A stretch of DNA of 64,000 nt, taken from NCBI RefSeq assembly GCF_014926385.1, contig NZ_CP053291.1, positions 2,108,001 to 2,172,000 on the forward strand, written 5' to 3'. Every line of letters starts with the position of its first letter. The first letter of the stretch is position 1. A program made the translations under genes and the position numbers. Of the stretch, positions 45,530 to 53,750 are shown piece by piece. The notes below the pieces were generated by a model that made no database searches, had not been told where the DNA came from, and worked only from the letters and a program-made list of their open reading frames with translations. The DNA comes from Trueperella pecoris (GTDB lineage Bacteria > Actinomycetota > Actinomycetes > Actinomycetales > Actinomycetaceae).

Positions 45530-46153
45530 ATGACTGATCATTCCAAGCTCGATCGCGAAGGCGATATCGCAGCGGATTACCTTGAAGAGCTCCTCGACAT
45601 CGCCGACCTCGATGGCGATATTGAAATCGGTGTTGAGGCGGATCGTGCAGCAGTAGCGATTGTTGCCGACGACGGCGGGGATCGGCGCCTTAAGCGTCTG
45701 ATCGGGCGTAAGGGCGAGGCACTCGATTCGCTCCAGGAGCTGACTCGCCTGGTCGTCCAGCAGGAGACAGGCGAGCGTTCGCGCCTCATGCTCGATATCC
45801 TCGGCTATCGCGACAATCACCGTCAGCACATCGCCGAGATCGCTCGCAAGGCGATTGCCGAGGTCGAGGAGACGGGTGAGCCTTACGCACTGCGGCCGAT
45901 GAATCCGTTTGAACGCAAGGTGGTCCACGACGTCGTTGCCCAGGCTGGCCTCGTTTCGGACTCCTCCGGTATGGGCCAGGGACGCCACGTGGTGATCTCG
46001 TTGTCTGAGGACGATTTCGAGGACGAGTACTACGAGACGCCGGATTCGGCTGACGAGGTGGACGATCTTGATTCGCCAGACACGGTCGATTCGGCCGACG
46101 AAGTTGTATCGGCAGATTCTGCTGACGAAGTGGTGGAGGGAGCCGACGAGTAA
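45530..46153 (+). CDS. jag: Jag/KhpB RNA-binding protein (KH and R3H domains)
   Basis: 207 aa. KH domain with IGRKGEALDSLQEL and an R3H domain (ERSRLMLDILGYRDNHR, RPMNPFERKVVHDVV). The usual N-terminal Jag domain is absent, as is common in actinobacteria. The last 55 residues are an acidic Asp/Ser/Glu repeat (SADEVV). KhpB binds RNA and affects division and wall growth in other Gram-positives. 15 bp after yidC. Confidence 0.92.
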   Translation: MTDHSKLDREGDIAADYLEELLDIADLDGDIEIGVEADRAAVAIVADDGGDRRLKRLIGRKGEALDSLQELTRLVVQQETGERSRLMLDILGYRDNHRQHIAEIARKAIAEVEETGEPYALRPMNPFERKVVHDVVAQAGLVSDSSGMGQGRHVVISLSEDDFEDEYYETPDSADEVDDLDSPDTVDSADEVVSADSADEVVEGADE

Positions 46154-46172
46154 TCGTTTCGCTCAAGCGTAG

Positions 46173-46205
46173 GAAAAGGGTCAACCGTGATGGTTGGCCC
46201 TTTTC
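46173..46205 (+). terminator. Terminator after jag
   Basis: Arms GAAAAGGGTCAACC and GGTTGGCCCTTTTC (one mismatch), 5-nt loop, then T-rich sequence. rsmG follows and may need its own promoter or readthrough. Confidence 0.75.
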
Positions 46206-46271
46206 TCTTGCCTTGTGCGACTTAGGCCCGCGGGCACTCTATGATGGAGGCTGATCGATGAAGGAGGGCGT

Positions 46272-46916
46272 GTGCAAGATTCGCGCGTAGAAGAGGCTCC
46301 CGCAGGTGGCGCGGAACATTTCGGTGAGGAAGCTTGGGCAAAACTGACGGGCTTCGCACGGATGCTCGTCGACGAGGGTGAGCTTCGTGGCCTCATCGGC
46401 CCGCGTGAGCTTGAGCGGCTGTGGAGTCGGCATATTTTGAATTCGACGGCTGTGGCCGAATTCCTGCCCGAGTCTGGGACTGTCGCTGACGTGGGTTCTG
46501 GCGCGGGCTTCCCCGGTATTGTGCTGGCGATTCTTCGGCCCGACCTGAGGTTCGATCTCATCGAGACCATGGAGCGGCGCACCCAGTGGCTCGAAGATGT
46601 CGAGGATGTGCTGGGGCTGCAAAATGTCCGTGTGGTACGTTCTCGTGCTGAAGATCTTCCCGCAGAATACAAGGTTGAGGCGACGACCGCCCGTGCCGTG
46701 GCAGCGCTGAAGAAGCTATTGCCATGGACGCTCCCCCTATTAGTTCCCGGCGGAAAACTTGTTGCACTTAAGGGCGGGCGCGCCGAGCAAGAGATATTCG
46801 AGGCTGAAAAGCAGCTGATGAAGTACGGCGCCCAATCAGCTTACACGCACGACGTGGATGTGTGGGGCACCGACGAAGGTACTCGTATCGTTGAAGTGGT
46901 CAAGATCGGGGCCTGA
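46272..46916 (+). CDS. rsmG: 16S rRNA (guanine-N7)-methyltransferase RsmG
   Basis: 214 aa. Methylates G527 of 16S rRNA (E. coli numbering) using SAM. SAM motif VADVGSGAGFPGIVLAI, LWSRHILNSTAVAEF upstream and LVALKGGRAEQE near the end. GTG at 46272 with AAGGAGG just upstream. Followed by the 1.2 kb parS region. Confidence 0.95.
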   Translation: MQDSRVEEAPAGGAEHFGEEAWAKLTGFARMLVDEGELRGLIGPRELERLWSRHILNSTAVAEFLPESGTVADVGSGAGFPGIVLAILRPDLRFDLIETMERRTQWLEDVEDVLGLQNVRVVRSRAEDLPAEYKVEATTARAVAALKKLLPWTLPLLVPGGKLVALKGGRAEQEIFEAEKQLMKYGAQSAYTHDVDVWGTDEGTRIVEVVKIGA

Positions 46917-47084
46917 CGGTATCGGTCTGGGTCTAGTTTTTATTTGGGCCGGTGTCACAACGTCTGGTGGGCAATCGAGTCTGCATTCGCATGTGTTTCC
47001 GCTTTATCGGAATAGTCGGAGTAATAGCTGATCTTCGATAGGAATACTCAAGTTTGTTATGTTGGGTCTCATATAAACGCGCTA

Positions 47085-47100
47085 TGTTTCACGTGAAACA
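47085..47100. promoter_or_regulatory. parS: parS site 1
   Basis: TGTTTCACGTGAAACA, identical to the bacterial ParB-binding consensus. Confidence 0.95.
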
Positions 47101-47437
47101 TTGGTTGTTCGGTTAGTAAGCATGGAATCATCCTCGATTGATTAGTGGTGCGTCCGCCTCAGTGAATCCTCGGCTTTGACGGTGGTGCTGCAGCCGAAGC
47201 ATGCACCGGGGAAGTTTTCGATGGGCTTTATGTTGGGTAAAAGGCATCTTGTTGGTCGATAATCGACAAGCAGTATGACATACTCTTTCATGTGTGCGAT
47301 CGATGGAATACAAGCGCGCCAGGATCGTGGCATATCATGCGTGTGCTGTGATGGTGATTTCTTTATGTGAATGATCATACGTTTGACGGCGTTCGAGCGG
47401 AAAAGCGAGACACCTTTCAGGTAGGCCGGCGGTGCGA

Positions 47438-47453
47438 CGTTTCACGTGAAACT
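47438..47453. promoter_or_regulatory. parS: parS site 2
   Basis: CGTTTCACGTGAAACT; intact 14 bp core GTTTCACGTGAAAC. Confidence 0.9.
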
Positions 47454-47574
47454 GCATGTGACGATTTCAAATCATTCGTTGAGGAATCGCGCAATCCGCT
47501 CGGTATCAAGATAATAATCGGATACCATGTGCGTGCTCGCAATGACTTCTTATTTCGCATGAAACAACAACACA

Positions 47575-47590
47575 TGTTTCATGTGAAACG
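47575..47590. promoter_or_regulatory. parS: parS site 3 (variant)
   Basis: TGTTTCATGTGAAACG; one change in the core. Confidence 0.75.
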
Positions 47591-47741
47591 GTAACTAGGT
47601 TAGGAGATATAGTAACTCTTTCTAAGGCGATGTATCTATTTGCTTCACTCAATCCTTATGTACTTGTTGAGAACACGTGATTGAATGTGATGCCAGCCAG
47701 CCGTTGCAGTTTCTTAGTCCGATTTGGACCACCATTTAATA

Positions 47742-47757
47742 TGTTTCACGTGAAACA
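47742..47757. promoter_or_regulatory. parS: parS site 4
   Basis: TGTTTCACGTGAAACA, perfect. Confidence 0.95.
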
Positions 47758-47913
47758 TCGGGGTGAACTTTGTTATCGACTATATGAGATGAAATTGAAC
47801 GGACCTTAAGTCTCCCTGTAACTAATACAGTATGTGAACCTATGCTGTTGAGCTGTAGCAAATCTTTTTACAAGCCTGCATTACTGTATCGTTATATTAG
47901 CGTGGGAAGCCTT

Positions 47914-47929
47914 CGTTTCACGTGAAACG
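47914..47929. promoter_or_regulatory. parS: parS site 5
   Basis: CGTTTCACGTGAAACG; intact core. Confidence 0.9.
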
Positions 47930-47976
47930 GTCGCAAGGGGAAATAGGTGCTATCGAATCCGGATCAGGGTTCATCA

Positions 47977-47992
47977 CGTTTCACGTGAAACA
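47977..47992. promoter_or_regulatory. parS: parS site 6
   Basis: CGTTTCACGTGAAACA; intact core, about 95 bp before parA. Confidence 0.9.
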
Positions 47993-48086
47993 ACTTCCGT
48001 ACTGAAGTTATCCACACAGCACCGAGATCGAGCCTTATCCGGCTAGCCAAGGTAGAATAGTGACCTAGCTAAACCAAGGAGTTAAC

Positions 48087-49016
48087 GTGGCAGATCCGAG
48101 ACGTCAGGCGGAGCGTCGCCGTAATGTTGAGCCCGCGACACGATCCTTTGAAGATCAATTTAATGAGGAGACATCGCCGGTCGGTGCGGAGCTAATTAAA
48201 GATCGCCGTACGCTCAAGAAGTTATCCGGAAAGGGATTACCTAAACCGGCTCGCACGAGAATTATTACCGTCGCCAACCAAAAGGGTGGCGTCGGAAAAA
48301 CGACCAGCGCCGTTAACGTGGCTGCGGGACTCGCCCTGGGCGGCTTGAACGTGGTTGTTATTGACTCGGATCCGCAGGGTAATGCTTCGACGGCGTTGGG
48401 TATTGATCATTCGACTGGCATACCATCGCTGTACGATGTTTTCATGGGTAAAATGTCCATTGCTGACGTGCTCCAGGAATGCCCTGATATCAAGAACTTG
48501 CACGTAGCTCCATCAACCATCGACCTTTCAACAATCGAGATTTCGCTCGTTCTCGAGGATAAGCGCGAATTCCGTCTGCGTGACGCTATCGCGGAGGCCA
48601 ACCTCGATGTCGACTACATCATTATCGATTGCCCGCCGAGCCTTGGTCTCCTCACCCTGAATTCCCTCGTCGCTGCCCGTGAGGTTCTCATTCCAATTCA
48701 GACCGAGTACTACGCCCTCGAAGGGTTGACCCAGCTCGTCAATACGATCAACATGGTTCGCGAGTCTGCAAACACTGAGCTGGAGGTATCAACGATCCTC
48801 CTCACGATGTATGACAAGCGGACGAACCTAGCTCAAGATGTTGCTGCTGACGTGCGTGAACACTTCCCGAAGCAAACTCTTGATGTAGAAATTCCACGTA
48901 ACGTCAAGATCTCCGAAGCGCCAAGCTACGAGCAGACGGTGCTCACCTACGACCCACGCTCGGCGGGCGGCGTCGCCTACCTTGCGGCCGCATACGAAAT
49001 CGCCCACCGCGCATAG
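48087..49016 (+). CDS. parA: Chromosome partitioning ATPase ParA
   Basis: 309 aa. Deviant Walker A KGGVGKTT (66-73), Walker B YIIIDCPPSLG and the N-terminal 55-residue extension common in actinobacteria. Forms the nucleoid gradient that moves ParB-parS complexes. GTG start with AAGGAG upstream; parB follows after 11 bp. Confidence 0.96.
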   Translation: MADPRRQAERRRNVEPATRSFEDQFNEETSPVGAELIKDRRTLKKLSGKGLPKPARTRIITVANQKGGVGKTTSAVNVAAGLALGGLNVVVIDSDPQGNASTALGIDHSTGIPSLYDVFMGKMSIADVLQECPDIKNLHVAPSTIDLSTIEISLVLEDKREFRLRDAIAEANLDVDYIIIDCPPSLGLLTLNSLVAAREVLIPIQTEYYALEGLTQLVNTINMVRESANTELEVSTILLTMYDKRTNLAQDVAADVREHFPKQTLDVEIPRNVKISEAPSYEQTVLTYDPRSAGGVAYLAAAYEIAHRA

Positions 49017-49027
49017 AAGAGGAATTC

Positions 49028-50296
49028 ATGGCTGACAAGAGAAAAAAGGGGCTCGGACGAGGCCTAGGTGCACTATTCCCTGAGGAGCAGAAGGAAAACA
49101 AGCGACGAGCGACGGACGTCTTCTTTTCCTCTCCACACAGGGAAGAACCGTCCGAAGACGCCGCGGTAGTCATAACTCAAGGTAGCGACGACGTTCCTAC
49201 CCAAACGCCGACAAACAACAGATCTGACGCCGTGGCCAGGGCTCCTCGAAAAGAACAGAAGCCTGACTCAGCAAAGGGATCGGCGGATCCTGCCCAGACC
49301 CGCGACGAGACAAAGAGCGAGAAGAACGACGATAAGGCGAAGAAAACTGCTCCTACAAAGGTCGCTATGAAACAGGCAGCTTCGGTCAAGAAGACTCAAT
49401 CCGAAGAAAAGAAGTCGAACGCTACGGAGAAGCCGGTAGATGACAACGAGCTCTTGCCGGTTCCGGGGGCAACCTTCGGTGAGATTCCAATCAATGAGAT
49501 CGTGCCGAATACGCGCCAGCCACGAGCCGTCTTCGACGAAGATGAGCTGCAAGAACTCGCGGATTCGATCACTGAAGTCGGAATATTACAGCCGATCGTC
49601 ATACGTCCACTGGTGGCGCCACTGCCAGATAATCCGCAGGCGCGCTACGAACTCATCATGGGCGAGCGCCGGTGGCGAGCATCCCAGCGAGCCAATAAGG
49701 AATCCATTCCGGCAATCGTTCGGCACACGGAAGACGGCGATCTGCTGCGGGACGCGCTCCTTGAAAACCTCCATCGTGCGAACCTCAACGCCCTCGAAGA
49801 GGCAGCAGCATATCAACAACTCCTCGACGACTTCCAGTGTACGCAGGAAGAATTGTCCCGCAGGATCGCGAGGTCTCGCCCGCAGATCTCCAATACGCTA
49901 CGCCTGCTCAAACTGCCGCCGTTGGTGCAGCGTCGCGTTGCCGCTGGCGTCATTTCGGCTGGTCACGCGCGTGCATTGCTCGGACTCCTTGATCCGGCGG
50001 CCATGGAGCGCCTCGCCCAGCGCATTGTGGCCGAAGGTCTCTCGGTGCGTCAGGTCGAGGAAATCGTGGCACTCGGGGAGGATAGCGTGCCTGTCCGCCC
50101 ACGCGGAATTCGCCGCGGCCGCCACACCGAAGAGCTCAACGAACTCGCCGGACGGCTATCGGACCGCTTCAATACCCGAGTGAAGGTCAACATGGGCCTG
50201 ACCAAGGGCAAGATCGCCATCGAATTCGCCACGATCGACGATCTCAACCGGATCCTCGATACCCTCTCAGAAGGCCACATAGAGGTAGAAGAGTAG
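49028..50296 (+). CDS. parB: Chromosome partitioning protein ParB
   Basis: 422 aa. ParA-interacting N-terminus (KKGLGRGLGALFP), a long Lys/Glu/Thr-rich linker (30-140), CTPase/N-terminal domain with IVPNTRQPR and MGERRWRAS, the HTH region binding parS (CTQEELSRRIARSRPQISNT) and a C-terminal dimerisation domain. The six parS sites lie just upstream of the operon. Confidence 0.96.
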   Translation: MADKRKKGLGRGLGALFPEEQKENKRRATDVFFSSPHREEPSEDAAVVITQGSDDVPTQTPTNNRSDAVARAPRKEQKPDSAKGSADPAQTRDETKSEKNDDKAKKTAPTKVAMKQAASVKKTQSEEKKSNATEKPVDDNELLPVPGATFGEIPINEIVPNTRQPRAVFDEDELQELADSITEVGILQPIVIRPLVAPLPDNPQARYELIMGERRWRASQRANKESIPAIVRHTEDGDLLRDALLENLHRANLNALEEAAAYQQLLDDFQCTQEELSRRIARSRPQISNTLRLLKLPPLVQRRVAAGVISAGHARALLGLLDPAAMERLAQRIVAEGLSVRQVEEIVALGEDSVPVRPRGIRRGRHTEELNELAGRLSDRFNTRVKVNMGLTKGKIAIEFATIDDLNRILDTLSEGHIEVEE

Positions 50297-50302
50297 GACG
50301 CA

Positions 50303-50337
50303 ACAGGGTAGCCCGCGTAATCCGCGGGCTACCCTGT
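50303..50337 (+). terminator. Terminator after parB
   Basis: Perfect 15 bp arms (ACAGGGTAGCCCGCG and its inverse) with a 5-nt loop. Convergent with ddl, so it may be bidirectional. Confidence 0.85.
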
Positions 50338-50343
50338 GTGACA

Positions 50344-51312
50344 CTATTCTTTCACCGCATCTGCGGAATGCGCGGCGGTAGTAAGGATATCGAGGTAGAC
50401 ATCGTCGACCGATCGCTCCTGCTGGCGGGCGAGCGCCGCTGCCGCTTGGGGGAAAATCGAGGTCTCGCTCATTCCGGGTGCGACGTTCACATCGAGGAAC
50501 CAGGGCAGACCGGCGTCGTCGACCATGATGTCGGTCCGGGAATAATGGCGTAGACCGAGGGCCTGATGAACGGCCTCGGCCATATCCATCACGGAGCGGG
50601 CCGTGGCGTCAGGTTCATCGGAGATAAGGTATTCGACACGGCCCGGGTTATAGCGGGCGTCGTAGTCGTACGGACCAGAGGCACGAACTTCGACCGCGGG
50701 GAGAGCCTTGGGAGCCTCGCCAAGATCTGCAACGGCGACGCCGAACTCACGGCCCGACACGTACTGCTGGATGAGTGCCACGTCGCCGTAGGCGAAGCAA
50801 TCAACCATGGCACCCGGAAGGGCAGCTCGATCCTCGACGATAGATAAGCCCATCGAGGAGCCCGCCTGCGTCGGCTTCACGACGAGCGGGAAGCTAAAGC
50901 GAGCCTCAACGAGATTCAAGATGTTGCCCACGCCGACCTCGCGGAAAAGGGTCTGGGGAAGAGCAAGAGAATCCGGGACGCGCAGGCCGGCACGTGCGAG
51001 CACCGAGGCGGCAACGGACTTGTCGGAGGCTAGGCGACAGGCGAAGGCCTCCGAGCCGACGAACGGATAGCCCGCCAGCACGAGAAGATCCTGCAGCGAG
51101 CCGTCCTCGCCGATCGAACCGTGAACGAGTGGCCAAACGACGTCGGGCTCGATCGCGTCGAGGCGCTGGAGCAGCTGGGCATCGACGTCGAGAACCTTGA
51201 CTTGAATACCGGAGTTACGCAGCGACTCGGCGACCCGGCGGCCGGAATGCAAAGAAACTTCGCGCTCGTGGGTGAGCCCACCGGCGAGAACGGCAACAGT
51301 CAACGGACGCAT
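50344..51312 (-). CDS. ddl: D-alanine--D-alanine ligase family protein
   Basis: 322 aa ATP-grasp enzyme making the D-Ala-D-Ala end of peptidoglycan precursors. N-terminal VLAGGLTHEREVSLHSG, ATP-grasp motifs VVKPTQAGSSMGLS, and metal site FLDVNVAPGMSETS (the usual glutamate is aspartate). The omega loop reads YDYDARY, keeping the tyrosine of D-Ala-D-Ala rather than D-lactate enzymes. Follows the aminotransferase by 6 bp. Confidence 0.88.
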   Translation of the reverse strand: MRPLTVAVLAGGLTHEREVSLHSGRRVAESLRNSGIQVKVLDVDAQLLQRLDAIEPDVVWPLVHGSIGEDGSLQDLLVLAGYPFVGSEAFACRLASDKSVAASVLARAGLRVPDSLALPQTLFREVGVGNILNLVEARFSFPLVVKPTQAGSSMGLSIVEDRAALPGAMVDCFAYGDVALIQQYVSGREFGVAVADLGEAPKALPAVEVRASGPYDYDARYNPGRVEYLISDEPDATARSVMDMAEAVHQALGLRHYSRTDIMVDDAGLPWFLDVNVAPGMSETSIFPQAAAALARQQERSVDDVYLDILTTAAHSADAVKE

Positions 51313-51318
51313 GGGAAC

Positions 51319-52644
51319 CTACCTTAGATTCGAGTTGGGGGTTTCGACGCCGGAATCGGTGTGGCGATCTGGCGTGCCGAACATGGTCACCGTCTCAAGC
51401 TCTGCTTCAAGGACGCTCGAGAGTCTGCGGACGCCCTCCTCGATGCGCTCGGGGGTGGGGTAACAGAACGAGAGCCGCATGTGGTCGCTACCTTGGCCAT
51501 CGGCGTAGAAGGCAGTACCAGATACATATGCCACCAGATTTGTGGTTGCGCGCGGGAGCATCGCCTTGGCATCGATACCTTGGGGAACCTTGACCCAGGT
51601 GTAGAAACCACCCTCGGGAACATTCCACGAACATTGTGGAAGATACTTGTCAAGGGCAGAGGTCATCGCGTCCCGACGCTCGCGATACATCGAGCGATAT
51701 GACTTAATTTGGGCCATCCAGTCGTAGGTGCGCAGGTACTCCGAGATGGAGAGCTGGCCCATCTTGGTCGGCGAGAGAACGGCGTTTTCGTTGGCAAGCA
51801 CGAGGCGTTGGGTGACGGCGTGCGAAGCTAGCGCCCATCCCACACGGTAGCCGGGCGCGAAGGTCTTGGAAAACGACCCGAGGTAGATTACGCCATCCGG
51901 GTTGAAGGTCTGCAACGGCGTCATTGTCTGATCATCGAAGCCCAGCATGCCGTACGGATTGTCCTCGAGAATGAGAACGTGGTGGCGCTTGCAGATGTCC
52001 ACGATCTTCGGGCGGCGCTCGAGTGACATCGAAACTCCGGCGGGATTATGGAAGTTCGGTACCGTGTACAGGAACTTTACCTCACGGCCTTCGTTTTCGA
52101 GCTTAACGAGCGTCTCTTCGAGTGCCTCGGGGATGAGTCCATCCTTGTCAAGGGGAACGTGGACTACGTTGGCCTGATAGGCGCGGAAGACGCCGAGAGC
52201 TCCCACATAGCTGGGGGCTTCGGCTACGATGACGTCGCCGGGGTTGATGAAAATCTGGGTAATGAGGTCTAGGGCTTGCTGCGAACCTGTGGTGACTACG
52301 ATGTCGTCAGGATGTGCACGAATACCCTCCGGGCGCATGACCTCCACGATCATCTCCCGCAGCTCTTCTTCGCCTTGGCCTCCGCCATACTGAAGCACCT
52401 GCGGGCCGCGTTCGCGGATAAGCTTCGCCGTCATCTCGGCGAGGAAGTCGAGGGGAAGGCCCTCAATGTTCGGCATACCACCGGCGAGGGAGACGACCTC
52501 CGGCCGGTTAGCGACGGCGAACAAGGAACGCGTCTCGGACTGGCGCATGCCGAGCGCTCGATCCGCATAACGATCAAACCAGGGGTCGAGGCGGGTCCCC
52601 GAACCCGTGGCTGCCAGTTTGCTCGCAAGACGCGACTGATTCAT
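51319..52644 (-). CDS. PLP-dependent aminotransferase (class I/II, 2-aminoadipate type)
   Basis: 441 aa fold-type I aminotransferase. PLP lysine in GSFSKTFAPGYRVGW, LAGGMPNIEGLP near the N-terminus, NFHNPAGVSM and NPYGML in the large domain. Resembles LysN/AAT I group enzymes without the MocR DNA-binding domain. Specificity cannot be assigned; coupling with ddl suggests a link to alanine or cell-wall amino acid supply, which is inference only. Confidence 0.85.
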   Translation of the reverse strand: MNQSRLASKLAATGSGTRLDPWFDRYADRALGMRQSETRSLFAVANRPEVVSLAGGMPNIEGLPLDFLAEMTAKLIRERGPQVLQYGGGQGEEELREMIVEVMRPEGIRAHPDDIVVTTGSQQALDLITQIFINPGDVIVAEAPSYVGALGVFRAYQANVVHVPLDKDGLIPEALEETLVKLENEGREVKFLYTVPNFHNPAGVSMSLERRPKIVDICKRHHVLILEDNPYGMLGFDDQTMTPLQTFNPDGVIYLGSFSKTFAPGYRVGWALASHAVTQRLVLANENAVLSPTKMGQLSISEYLRTYDWMAQIKSYRSMYRERRDAMTSALDKYLPQCSWNVPEGGFYTWVKVPQGIDAKAMLPRATTNLVAYVSGTAFYADGQGSDHMRLSFCYPTPERIEEGVRRLSSVLEAELETVTMFGTPDRHTDSGVETPNSNLR

Positions 52645-52740
52645 GTTCTTCCCGGCTTTCTGCTCGAATTCAGTAAGACGCTATCACTTCTTCGAGACAA
52701 CGTGAGTGAATGCCCACATCGAGATTGAGGATTTACGCGA

Positions 52741-52776
52741 AAGCGGCCAGCCGGATAGCCTTCCGACTGGCCGCTT
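52741..52776 (-). terminator. Terminator after trxB
   Basis: Arms AAGCGGCCAGCCGG and CCGACTGGCCGCTT (one mismatch), 8-nt loop, just past the trxB stop on the minus strand. Confidence 0.75.
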
Positions 52777-52796
52777 GGGCAACGACGCCGAAACTG

Positions 52797-53729
52797 CTAG
52801 CCTTCGAGCATAGCCAGATAGGCCTCGGCGTCGAGAGCTGCCTTGCAACCCATGCCGGCGGCCGTGATGGCCTGCTGGTAGTGGGAGTCGACGACGTCGC
52901 CACAGGCAAAGACGCCGGGCAGACTCGTGGCGGTGGAGGGTTCGGCGACTGTGATGAAGCCCTTGTCATCGAGCTCGATCTGATCGCTGATGAAGGCCGT
53001 GCGCGGTTCGTGACCGATGGCGACGAACATGCCGGTGACGGGAAGCTCGGAGGTCTCGCCGGTGACGGTGTCGCGTAGCGTCAGCGATTGGAGGCGACCC
53101 TCGCCGTTGATGGACTCGACCACCGAATTCCAGTGCATCGTGACCTTCTCGTTGGCCAGCAGGCGGTCGGCCATGATCTGCGAGGCGCGAAGCTCGTCAC
53201 GGCGGTGAATGACATGCACGGTGGTCGCAAAGCGGGAAAGGAACTGAGCCTCGGTCACGGCCGAATCACCGCCGCCGATGATCGCGATGTCGTGGCCCTT
53301 GAAGAAGAAACCATCGCAGGTGGCGCAGTAGGACACGCCCTTGCCGGAGAGCTCGTCTTCGCCGTCGAGGCCAAGTTTCTTATACTCGGAGCCCAGGGCT
53401 AGGATGACGGTCTTGGCGTAGTAGGTCTCCTCGTCCGTGACGATTTCCTTGACCTCGCCGTCGAGCTTCATCGACGTTGCGTCCTCGTAGCGCATGTCTG
53501 CGCCGAAACGCAGCGCCTGCTCCTCAAACTTCTGCATCAGATCGGGGCCCATGATGCCCTCCGGCCAGCCGGGGAAATTCTCCACTTCGGTGGTCTGCAT
53601 GAGCGCGCCGCCGGACTTGACGGCTCCGGCGAGGACGACGGGCTTGAGTCCGGCGCGGGCAGTGTAGATGGCGGCGGTCCAGCCGGCGGGGCCGGAGCCG
53701 ACGATGACAACATCGTGAATCTCAGTCAC
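52797..53729 (-). CDS. trxB: Thioredoxin reductase
   Basis: 310 aa flavoprotein moving electrons from NADPH to thioredoxin or NrdH. FAD motif GSGPAG (11-16), redox pair C135-C138 in CATCDG, NADPH motif IGGGDSAVTEA and FACGDVVD. GTG start with GAGG upstream. No thioredoxin gene is adjacent, unlike in mycobacteria. Confidence 0.95.
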   Translation of the reverse strand: MTEIHDVVIVGSGPAGWTAAIYTARAGLKPVVLAGAVKSGGALMQTTEVENFPGWPEGIMGPDLMQKFEEQALRFGADMRYEDATSMKLDGEVKEIVTDEETYYAKTVILALGSEYKKLGLDGEDELSGKGVSYCATCDGFFFKGHDIAIIGGGDSAVTEAQFLSRFATTVHVIHRRDELRASQIMADRLLANEKVTMHWNSVVESINGEGRLQSLTLRDTVTGETSELPVTGMFVAIGHEPRTAFISDQIELDDKGFITVAEPSTATSLPGVFACGDVVDSHYQQAITAAGMGCKAALDAEAYLAMLEG

Positions 53730-53750
53730 TTTTCCTCTTTCGTAAGGGTC

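Larger units (their letters stand above)
46917..48086. other. Large AT-rich intergenic region with parS sites
   Basis: 1,170 bp, visibly richer in A+T than the flanking genes, with no supported gene on either strand. It holds six parS sites, one degenerate parS-like site at 47551-47566 (TATTTCGCATGAAACA), and a perfect DnaA box at 48008-48016. The parA promoter should lie near the right end; TAGAAT at 48053 is a possible -10. Confidence 0.85.

Noticed and set aside
46917-48086. Small ORFs in the parS region (60-80 codons)
   Set aside because: They run through parS sites, lack ribosome sites and motifs, and overlap each other on both strands.
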